Below, one piece after another: positions 53,618 to 60,179 of a stretch of DNA of 64,000 nucleotides (the first letter of the stretch is position 1; each line of letters begins with the position of its first letter). The DNA is from Clostridia bacterium (GTDB lineage Bacteria > Bacillota > Clostridia > Oscillospirales > Acutalibacteraceae): the NCBI GenBank assembly GCA_017395425.1, contig JAFPUM010000061.1, positions 156,290-220,289 on the forward strand, written 5' to 3'. A program made the translations under genes and the position numbers. The notes under the pieces were generated by a model, which did not search any database, had not been told where the DNA came from, and saw only the letters and a program-made list of their open reading frames with translations.

Positions 53618-54774
53618 TGACCGGAAATTCTCCCGATAGGAATCATATTCCCCAACACCTTCAGCTTTCCGACGTGCGCAAGGAAATCGACGCCATTGAC
53701 GACGAGCTGCTCCGGCTCTTCGTGGAACGTATGCACGCCGCAGAAAAAGTTGCGATGGTCAAGAAACGCGACAATCTGCCCATCACCAATCTCGACCGCG
53801 AACAGGAGATTCTCGACGCGTTTGAGCAGAAGGCGGGCGAATTCGGCAGCGGTGCGCGGACACTGCTTGCCGCGCTCATCGACATCAGCTCCGCCTATCA
53901 ACAGAAGCTGCTCTACGGCGAGGACGGGAAGCTCCGCAAGCGTCTCATGACCGCCGGGCACATTCTCAAAGGCTCCAAAATCGCCTGTCAGGGCACCACC
54001 GGCGCCTACTCCGACCTCGCCGCCAAACAGTTCTTCGGCGAGGATGCGGAACCGATGTTTTTCCCGAAATTTCAGGACGTCTTTGACGCGGTGACAGAGG
54101 GATACACGGATTTCGGCGTGCTTCCCATTGAAAACACCACTGCCGGCGCGGTGAATGACGTGTATGACCTGCTCACCCGCCACGGCTTCTACATTGTCGG
54201 CGAAACCGACGTCGCCGTGAATCACTGTCTGCTCGCCCCCAAAGGCGCGAAGATGGAGGACATCAGGGAAGTCTACGCCCATCCACAGGCACTCAGCCAG
54301 TGCGCCCGCTATATTCAGCTTCACGGCTTTGATACCAACGAATACAGCAACAACGCTGTCGCCGCCCAGCACGTCGCACGGTGGAACGACGCCTCCAAGG
54401 CAGCGATTGCTTCACGCGTGGCGGGACGACAGTTTGACCTCGATATTCTCGAAGAGGATATTCAGGACATCGACGGCAACCAGACCCGGTTCATCATTAT
54501 CTCCAAGCACCTCGTCATCCGCGACGGCGCCGACAAGATCAGCCTTACCTTCTCGCTCCCCCATCAGACCGGCTCGCTCTACCGTGTCCTCTCCCGCTTT
54601 GCCGCCAACGGCATGAATATCTCCAAAATCGAGTCCCGCCCGCTGAAAGGCAAAAATTTCCAGTACCGCTTCTACCTCGATTTCAACGGCAATGTCCACG
54701 ACGAAAACGTCTGCTCCCTGCTCTGCGCTCTCAGCACCGAAATGACCCATTTTAAGTTTTTGGGGAATTATTGA
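53617..54774 (+). CDS. pheA: Bifunctional chorismate mutase / prephenate dehydratase
   Basis: Fusion of 385 aa for phenylalanine synthesis: chorismate mutase (about 15-95; LSDVRKEIDAIDDELLRLFVERM), prephenate dehydratase (about 115-290; KIACQGTTGAYSDLAAKQFF, GVLPIENTTAG, GNQTRFIIIS) and an ACT regulatory domain (about 300-385; ISKIESRPLKGKNFQYRFYL). Phenylalanine feedback is expected from the ACT domain. It overlaps aroC by one base and is the last biosynthetic gene of the operon. Confidence 0.95.
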   Translation: MTGNSPDRNHIPQHLQLSDVRKEIDAIDDELLRLFVERMHAAEKVAMVKKRDNLPITNLDREQEILDAFEQKAGEFGSGARTLLAALIDISSAYQQKLLYGEDGKLRKRLMTAGHILKGSKIACQGTTGAYSDLAAKQFFGEDAEPMFFPKFQDVFDAVTEGYTDFGVLPIENTTAGAVNDVYDLLTRHGFYIVGETDVAVNHCLLAPKGAKMEDIREVYAHPQALSQCARYIQLHGFDTNEYSNNAVAAQHVARWNDASKAAIASRVAGRQFDLDILEEDIQDIDGNQTRFIIISKHLVIRDGADKISLTFSLPHQTGSLYRVLSRFAANGMNISKIESRPLKGKNFQYRFYLDFNGNVHDENVCSLLCALSTEMTHFKFLGNY

Positions 54775-54794
54775 ATGGAAAGGAGTGAAAAATA

Positions 54795-55103
54795 ATGGCT
54801 ACAAATTCCGCTAATCTGTATGTTACTGTTGAACCTGATGTAAAAGAGCAGGCAGAAAGAATTCTTTCCGCTTTAGGTATTCCTGCTTCAAACGCCATTA
54901 ATATGTTCTATCACCAAATTATCCTCCACAACGGTATGCCCTTTGATGTAACACTTCCACACAGGAAACCTTTATCCTTTGACGAATTAAGTGAAGATGA
55001 ATTGGCTGCTGAATTGGAAAAAGGCTATCAGGATATGCTTGCCGGTCGAACAAAACCGGCAAACGAAGTCTTTGAAAATCTTGAGAGAAAGTATGGCATA
55101 TGA
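54795..55103 (+). CDS. RelB/DinJ family antitoxin
   Basis: Antitoxin of 102 aa with the ribbon-helix-helix fold of RelB/DinJ: NLYVTVEPDVKEQAERILSALGI and SNAINMFYHQIILHNGMPFDVT. The acidic C-terminal part would neutralise the toxin. AAAGGAG precedes the ATG. It starts only 20 nt after pheA, so it is transcribed at least in part from the aromatic operon. The module is AT-rich compared with pheA, a sign of transfer. It overlaps the toxin gene by four bases. Confidence 0.9.
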   Translation: MATNSANLYVTVEPDVKEQAERILSALGIPASNAINMFYHQIILHNGMPFDVTLPHRKPLSFDELSEDELAAELEKGYQDMLAGRTKPANEVFENLERKYGI

Positions 55104-55423
55104 TCTATAAAGTAAAAATGACGGTTGAAGCAGAAAATGATTTGGACACTCTTTATTCCTATATTGCCTTTGAATTACGATCGCCGCAAATTGCAGCTAA
55201 ACAGTTAGCACGATTAAAGCATATGATTCAGTCTCTTGACGAAATGCCTTTCCGATTCCGTAAATATCCTATTTCAAATTCCGATGAGAAGGATATACAC
55301 ATTGTAACAGTCAACAAATACTGTATTTTTTATGTGCCAAACGAAAGTACAAAAGAAGTCACGGTATTACGAGTTATCTATGGGGCGAGAAATCTACCTG
55401 CACTGTTATCAGATGATAAATGA
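55100..55423 (+). CDS. RelE/ParE family toxin
   Basis: Toxin of 107 aa: MIYKVKMTVEAENDLDTLYSYI, RFRKYPISN and IFYVPNESTKEVTVLRVIYGARNL are typical of the RelE/ParE fold. It is translationally coupled to the antitoxin (ATGA). Target (ribosome or gyrase) cannot be settled from sequence, though the RelB-type partner hints at RelE-like mRNA cleavage. A second, unrelated pair lies at 30.8 kb. Confidence 0.88.
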   Translation: MIYKVKMTVEAENDLDTLYSYIAFELRSPQIAAKQLARLKHMIQSLDEMPFRFRKYPISNSDEKDIHIVTVNKYCIFYVPNESTKEVTVLRVIYGARNLPALLSDDK

Positions 55424-55535
55424 TAATTCTATTTGGTAAAATCTTTACCAACCTTCATCCAAATCTTAACCTTTTCTCAACCTTCGGACTATATCATAGA
55501 GCCATCCTAAAAAAACAGAAGGGACGGCAATCAAT

Positions 55536-55697
55536 ATGTATAAGACAGAAGTTATCGGATTCACCAAGGACGCGGTACAGCGTGCGAAGCTCATCGAGGA
55601 AAAGGCAAATGAGATGTATGAAAAGGGCTATGAGGTTGTCAGCGTGACCTCCACCCCCAACTGCGGCGCCATTATCACCTTCAGGCGAAGAGGCTGA
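55536..55697 (+). CDS. Small conserved-looking protein (DUF4177-like)
   Basis: Protein of 53 aa starting MYKTEVIGFTKDAVQRAKLI, with a second part EKGYEVVSVTSTPNCGAIIT and ending FRRRG. The pattern of a helix rich in E/K followed by GYEVVSV strands resembles DUF4177. No function known. GAAGGGAC lies 8-12 nt before the ATG. It is too short for standard minimum-length gene calls. GC content resembles the core genes. Confidence 0.6.
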   Translation: MYKTEVIGFTKDAVQRAKLIEEKANEMYEKGYEVVSVTSTPNCGAIITFRRRG

Positions 55698-55764
55698 TTG
55701 ATTCGTCCCAAATCCGCGGAGGCGCCCTCTGTCGCTCGTTTGCCGGGATGACGGATGACCGGAC

Positions 55765-56007
55765 TTGGCGCGCTGGGAAAAAAACGCGGCTGGATATGGG
55801 TTGGCTGTATGGGACGTTCTTTCGTACCCGGACGGAGAGAAGTACATTTCTCGCGTCCGGGCTTTTGCCTTGCTGCCCGCGTCCGGGGCGTATACGGCTT
55901 ACGCCGCCCGCGCACGTCACCTGATGGGTTCTGTCACGGTTGTCCCACTGCCTCTGGATTTGCGCGTGCTTCGCCGCGCGGTGGATGCCGGCAGGGCGAC
56001 CGCATGA
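55765..56007 (+). CDS. Possible small protein, unrecognised
   Basis: Open frame of 80 aa from a TTG codon to a TGA just before a strong terminator. The codon pattern (GC-rich third positions, Ala/Arg/Leu-rich product with VTVVPLPLDLRVLRRAVD) looks coding, but no ribosome site is seen and no family is known. It could be a remnant of a longer gene. Low confidence. Confidence 0.3.
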   Translation: MARWEKNAAGYGLAVWDVLSYPDGEKYISRVRAFALLPASGAYTAYAARARHLMGSVTVVPLPLDLRVLRRAVDAGRATA

Positions 56008-56050
56008 ATGAAAATACCCCGCACGATCAAGTCGTGCGGGGTATTTTCAT
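56008..56050. terminator. Strong bidirectional terminator
   Basis: Perfect 19-bp stem (56008-56026 with 56032-56050), TCAAG loop, A/T arms. It lies between convergent genes. Confidence 0.93.
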
Positions 56051-56090
56051 GATATGGCATATGTTTTATTTCTGTCATCTGAGCAAGGGA

Positions 56091-56942
56091 CTATTCCTCT
56101 TCGTCCTCTTCCTCATCCTCATCATCTTCGTCGGCCTTTCTTCGGCGGAGCATGAGCAGGCACAGCAACAGTGAAATCGACGCCAGTGCCGCCAGACCCA
56201 CGATCAGCAGTACCGTATCGGTACCTGACCCACTCCCCCACGTCACCACACACGGTTCCAGATGGGATACGGAAAAATTCACCTTATTTCCGTTGACAGT
56301 CGATTCTATCAATTCTGCCTTTCCCTCGTCATTCATGCGATACACCTGCACGTTGTCACTGCCGGCGGTTTCGGGCAGCGTAATGTTCACCGGCACCGTT
56401 GCGCCGCTAAACATGACCAGTTCCATGCCGTCCCCGTCCGTGAGCTTCAGCTCATACACCATGCCGTGGGAAGCATCCGCGCCCACCATGCGCAGCAGCA
56501 GTGCCGCCTCATCGTCCGTCATCTTTGCCGCTGTGACCCGCACATCATCCGCCGTGTAGACGTCGCCGTTTGCGGGGTTCTGCGCGACATAGACCTTCTC
56601 TTCCTGCTCCTCGCTGCTGTACACCGCCGTCGGATAGGCAAGCGTATAATCCGGGTCATCCGTCAATCGGGCAGTAGAGGTGGTGGTTCCTCTTTTTTTG
56701 GTGGTTTTCTTGGTGGTTTTTTTCGTTGTTTTGGCAGCGCTGGCGTCACCGCCGCCGCCGTTATCGGCTTCTGTGGTGGAAGGCGTGTCGGCAGCCGTAG
56801 GGGCTTCGGTTGCCTTGGTCGTATCGGCAGCCTGCGTCACATTGCCAGGATCATCGTCTCCCTCGGCATACACCGCCGGACACCAGAGGGACACCGCCAT
56901 CCATGCCGCCATGAGCAATGCCGCTGCTTTTTTCTGTCTCAT
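56091..56942 (-). CDS. Secreted, C-terminally anchored protein of unknown function
   Basis: Protein of 283 aa. A signal peptide (MRQKKAAALLMAAWMA...VYAEG) leads to a Thr/Ala-rich linker with a Lys/Thr run (KTTKKTTKKTTKK), a folded beta-rich domain (about 90-240) and a C-terminal membrane helix followed by an acidic tail (DEDDEDEEEDEEE). No LPXTG motif, so it is membrane-anchored with its main part outside. Function unknown. ATG with GGGAG about 10 nt upstream. A MITE-like element begins about 43 nt upstream of its start. Confidence 0.8.
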   Translation of the reverse strand: MRQKKAAALLMAAWMAVSLWCPAVYAEGDDDPGNVTQAADTTKATEAPTAADTPSTTEADNGGGGDASAAKTTKKTTKKTTKKRGTTTSTARLTDDPDYTLAYPTAVYSSEEQEEKVYVAQNPANGDVYTADDVRVTAAKMTDDEAALLLRMVGADASHGMVYELKLTDGDGMELVMFSGATVPVNITLPETAGSDNVQVYRMNDEGKAELIESTVNGNKVNFSVSHLEPCVVTWGSGSGTDTVLLIVGLAALASISLLLCLLMLRRRKADEDDEDEEEDEEE

Positions 56943-56984
56943 ATTCTTTTCACTCCCGTGAGAGAATCTCCGCTGTTTTTTATA

Positions 56985-57085
56985 AGGAACTATGCAGAAA
57001 TAATTGATACATTTCACTTGCTGAAACACACAAGCATACTGTAATTTCAGGCAGAAAATGACTGATTAAATTCTGCATAGTTCCT
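56985..57085. mobile_element. MITE-like element with 15-bp terminal inverted repeats
   Basis: 101-bp element. AGGAACTATGCAGAA (56985-56999) is repeated in perfect inverse orientation (57071-57085). Its ends align with the element at 39733-39827 (AGGRA, TAYGCWGA, ATAA) allowing two one-base gaps. It sits in the leader region of the secreted-protein gene and could alter its expression. No coding capacity. Confidence 0.55.
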
Positions 57086-57274
57086 AAGGCAGGGGATTCA
57101 AAAAAACCTACCTATAAATATAGCAATTTTCCAACGGAATTTGAAAGACTTTTTATGAAAAATTATAAAGAAAGGCAAATTTCAGCGAAATTCACAATTA
57201 AGTACCGCAGAATATAGTCACTATTATAAAATCTTGTATTTTCTGTGTGGTTTATAAAATTCATCAAATCATCC
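57086..57274. other. AT-rich intergenic region
   Basis: No gene. Very AT-rich, between the MITE-like element and the lipoprotein promoter. Nothing further recognised. Confidence 0.5.
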
Positions 57275-57303
57275 TTGACAATTCCGGTGCAACCGTTTAA
57301 CAT
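57275..57303 (+). promoter_or_regulatory. Promoter of the lipoprotein gene
   Basis: TTGACA (57275-57280), exactly 17 nt, TAACAT (57298-57303). Confidence 0.75.
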
Positions 57304-57368
57304 GAAATCAGTTTCAGCCTTCCTTTATCACCGATCTTTTATTATTTTATTATGCAGGAGTGAGATAC

Positions 57369-58307
57369 ATGATACACCGTAAATTCATCAAAACCGCACT
57401 GATTGCCGCCATCGCACTGGGTACCGTTCTGTCCCTTTCGCTGACCGGCTGCGGAGGAGCTTCCGACAACGGTCATGGCGGCAGAGATGTCAGTCTGACC
57501 GACCTTGCGTCCGTCACCGACGTCGTCGCCGACACCCCCGATCTGGCAGTGACACAGGCAATTTTCGCCACGCAGGGCGTAACCATGACCCCTGTCACCA
57601 TCGACGGCGAGACACGCTATGTTGCCGCCAAAGACGGGGCGGACTATGAGTGCCTCGGAGAAGGACATAAGATTCTCGGCACCAAGGAAACCGATAACGG
57701 CATGGACATATATGCCCTCTGCTCGGCTTACGGCTATGGCTTCCGCGACGGCAGGCTGGTGGATGAATACGGCTTCGGAAAAGTCCCCACGCTGCTGCAA
57801 TTTGAAACCGACCCTTCCACCGGCGGCTATGTCTGCACCCATTACGAGGAAGCACTCGACGGTTCGGACTATGAAGATTCGGTCTACCGTATGTTCCCCC
57901 GCGATGTCGCAAAACAGGCGCTCAAGGACACCGCTGATGACAGTGTGGGCGAAGAAATCGACAAACAGATTCGCGCCTACGCCGAAGCCTATCTGAAATA
58001 CCTTGGTAGGGACGCCAAAATCAGTTCCTATTATGAAGAGAATTTCAAAATTCTCACGGATTACGGCGTGTCCGTGGAGGTATCCAATGCGCTGACCGAA
58101 CTCCACGGCGAATACAGCATTTACGTGGGACAGTTCGAACGGTTAGAAAACGGCGAGCGCTTTGTGTATGAACAGCGCTGGGAGCAGGAAGGCGATACCA
58201 AAGGCAAGGGCGTTGTCACCTTCCGCAAGTCCCGCTATGACGACGGAAAGACCGTGGAAGAAATCGCCTATCAGGTGGACGGCGACCGTTTTGAGCGCGT
58301 GTCGTAA
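57369..58307 (+). CDS. Lipoprotein of unknown function
   Basis: Exported lipoprotein of about 312 aa. A short basic N-terminus and hydrophobic stretch end in a lipobox (SLSLTGCGG, Cys near residue 28). The mature part shows no familiar motif: short repeats of beta-strands and helices, with a Tyr- and acid-rich central area and KGVVTFRKSRYDDGKTVEEIAYQVDG at the end. Ribosome site AGGAG 8 nt before the ATG. Single gene with its own promoter and terminator. Confidence 0.75.
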   Translation: MIHRKFIKTALIAAIALGTVLSLSLTGCGGASDNGHGGRDVSLTDLASVTDVVADTPDLAVTQAIFATQGVTMTPVTIDGETRYVAAKDGADYECLGEGHKILGTKETDNGMDIYALCSAYGYGFRDGRLVDEYGFGKVPTLLQFETDPSTGGYVCTHYEEALDGSDYEDSVYRMFPRDVAKQALKDTADDSVGEEIDKQIRAYAEAYLKYLGRDAKISSYYEENFKILTDYGVSVEVSNALTELHGEYSIYVGQFERLENGERFVYEQRWEQEGDTKGKGVVTFRKSRYDDGKTVEEIAYQVDGDRFERVS

Positions 58308-58346
58308 CAGATTCTCTTTTCTGAAAATTGAATACACATAATGAAA

Positions 58347-58394
58347 CCGTCGGACTTCTGAAACGCTGTTTCGGATACGTCCGACGGTTTTTTG
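58347..58394 (+). terminator. Terminator of the lipoprotein gene
   Basis: CCGTCGGAC (58347-58355) pairs with GTCCGACGG (58379-58387), then TTTTTTTG. Confidence 0.88.
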
Positions 58395-58406
58395 TTTTTT
58401 TATCTC

Positions 58407-59408
58407 CTATACGCCATAGAACGTTACCGTAAATACGCTTCCCTGCTGCTTTTTGCTTCGCACGTCGATTTTACCGTCCAGACTGACAATAATTTGTTTC
58501 GCCAGCGCCAAGCCGATGCCTATGCTCTGCGGAGAGGCATTTTTTGCCTTATAAAACCGTTCAAAAATATGCGGCAAATCCTGTTCGTTGATGCCGCTGC
58601 CGTTGTCCTCTATGGTTACGCGGACAAAAATGGGCGTTTGCGTCGCGGTGATACGGACATACCCGCTTGCCTTATCGTTGTGTTCGATGCCGTTCTTGAC
58701 AATATTCATCATGGCTTCACTCAGCCAGTGCCTGTCGCCCTTTATGGTGATTTCTGACGGAATGGCAAGGAGGATTTCCACGTCTTTCAGCTCCGACAAT
58801 ACGCTCAGTGCATCGCGCACCTGTTCCATGACGGACAGCAGGGAGATTTCCTCATGCTTCATCTCCACAGCTCCCGCTTCCAATTGGGAGAGTGTCAGCA
58901 GATGACGGATCAGCCATGTGACGCGCGTTACCTGCGTATCGATTTTCCCGGCATAATCCAGCCGCTGTTCTTCCGTCAGAGAAGGCTGCTCCAGCAGCTC
59001 TGTCATCAGACCTATGGCGGTGAGCGGCGTTTTGATCTGATGGGAGATGTTGGAAAGCATATCCGCCAGATACTGCTTTTGCTGTTTTTCCTCGGCATAC
59101 TGCTGCCGCAGCAGCGCCACTACCTTGTAGATTTCGCTCTGCAAGATGCCCCATTCGCCATCCTCGTCGGTTTCCATCGGCGGCAGCGAAAGCCGGTCCT
59201 GTACCGTGCAGAGATAGCGTGTCAACGCCTTGATTCTGCTACTCATCTGCCACCGTTCCGCCCATCGCGCTGCCAGCAGCGCGGCGATGCAAAGAGAAAG
59301 CACAACGCAGATGCCCACAGCGTTCCTCAGAATCATACAAAGCAGCAATGTTGTCAGTAGGAGGATAAACGTTCCGTATCGTTTGAAAAATCCGAAAAAA
59401 ATGGTCAT
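58407..59408 (-). CDS. Sensor histidine kinase of a BceS/VanS-like two-component system
   Basis: Membrane kinase of 333 aa with two closely spaced helices (about 12-30 and 33-48) and almost no extracellular loop, a design common in intramembrane-sensing kinases that take their signal from an ABC transporter. HisKA with His 123 (NISHQIKTPLTA), then ATPase boxes (MNIVKNGIEHND, DNGSGINEQDL, GIGLALAKQI). Downstream of the regulator gene and the ABC permease in one minus-strand run. Confidence 0.9.
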   Translation of the reverse strand: MTIFFGFFKRYGTFILLLTTLLLCMILRNAVGICVVLSLCIAALLAARWAERWQMSSRIKALTRYLCTVQDRLSLPPMETDEDGEWGILQSEIYKVVALLRQQYAEEKQQKQYLADMLSNISHQIKTPLTAIGLMTELLEQPSLTEEQRLDYAGKIDTQVTRVTWLIRHLLTLSQLEAGAVEMKHEEISLLSVMEQVRDALSVLSELKDVEILLAIPSEITIKGDRHWLSEAMMNIVKNGIEHNDKASGYVRITATQTPIFVRVTIEDNGSGINEQDLPHIFERFYKAKNASPQSIGIGLALAKQIIVSLDGKIDVRSKKQQGSVFTVTFYGV

Positions 59409-59431
59409 TATTTTCTCCTGTTCTTTCGTAC

Positions 59432-60106
59432 CTATGGCATACGGTATCCTCTGCCGCGCAGGGTTTCTATCACGGCTTCTCCGCCGTCAGGCTCCAGTTT
59501 TGCTCTCAGCCGCTTGACGTAAACCGTCAGCGTGTTGTCTGTCACATAGTCGCCCGCCGCATCCCAGATATGGTGAAGCAGCTGCCCGCGCGACAGAATC
59601 TGACCGCGGTGATTCAGAAAAATCAGAAGCAGCTTGTATTCCATCGCCGTCAGAAGAATTTCGGTTCCGCCGCGATATATCTTGCCGGTACGAAGATTGA
59701 CCTCGTTATTTCCCACGCATACGACCTCGTTCTCTTTTTCATGACGTCCCATACGCCGCATAACTGCTTTGATGCGCGCCATCAGTTCCCGCATTCGGAA
59801 GGGCTTGGTGATGTAATCGTCCCCGCCCTGCTCCAGTGCGAGGACGGTATGCACTTCATCGTCGCAGGCAGTCAGAAAGATCACGGGTATGTCACCCTGT
59901 TTGCGTATGGCGGCACAGACGTCATAGCCTGTTCCGTCGGGCAGCATGATATCGAGAAGGCACAGATCAATGTCATTGTTTGCGTGAAAAACTTGCTTTG
60001 CTTTGCTGACGCTTTCCGCCGCCAGTATGTCACAGCCTTCCTGCGTCAGCGCGACACGCAGTCCTTCCTGAATGATCGGATCGTCCTCTACTACCAGAAT
60101 TTTCAC
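59432..60106 (-). CDS. OmpR-family response regulator
   Basis: Regulator of 224 aa: receiver (KILVVEDDPIIQEGL, phosphoacceptor Asp in DLCLLDIMLPDG) and winged-helix output domain (RGQLLHHIWDAAGDYVTDNTLTVYVKRLR). GTG was chosen as start, matching the family N-terminus; AAAGGATG lies about 10 nt upstream, and a longer ATG-started form is possible. Partner of the kinase at 58.4 kb; likely controls the adjacent ABC transporter. Confidence 0.88.
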   Translation of the reverse strand: MKILVVEDDPIIQEGLRVALTQEGCDILAAESVSKAKQVFHANNDIDLCLLDIMLPDGTGYDVCAAIRKQGDIPVIFLTACDDEVHTVLALEQGGDDYITKPFRMRELMARIKAVMRRMGRHEKENEVVCVGNNEVNLRTGKIYRGGTEILLTAMEYKLLLIFLNHRGQILSRGQLLHHIWDAAGDYVTDNTLTVYVKRLRAKLEPDGGEAVIETLRGRGYRMP

Positions 60107-60179
60107 AGCACCATCATCCTTTCTGACATCATTGTACCGCATGATTCTGCCAAACGCAAGACCATGCGGTACAAATTAT

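Noticed and set aside
55755-56174. 139-aa overlapping plus-strand frame
   Set aside because: It runs through a strong terminator and into the oppositely oriented secreted-protein gene.
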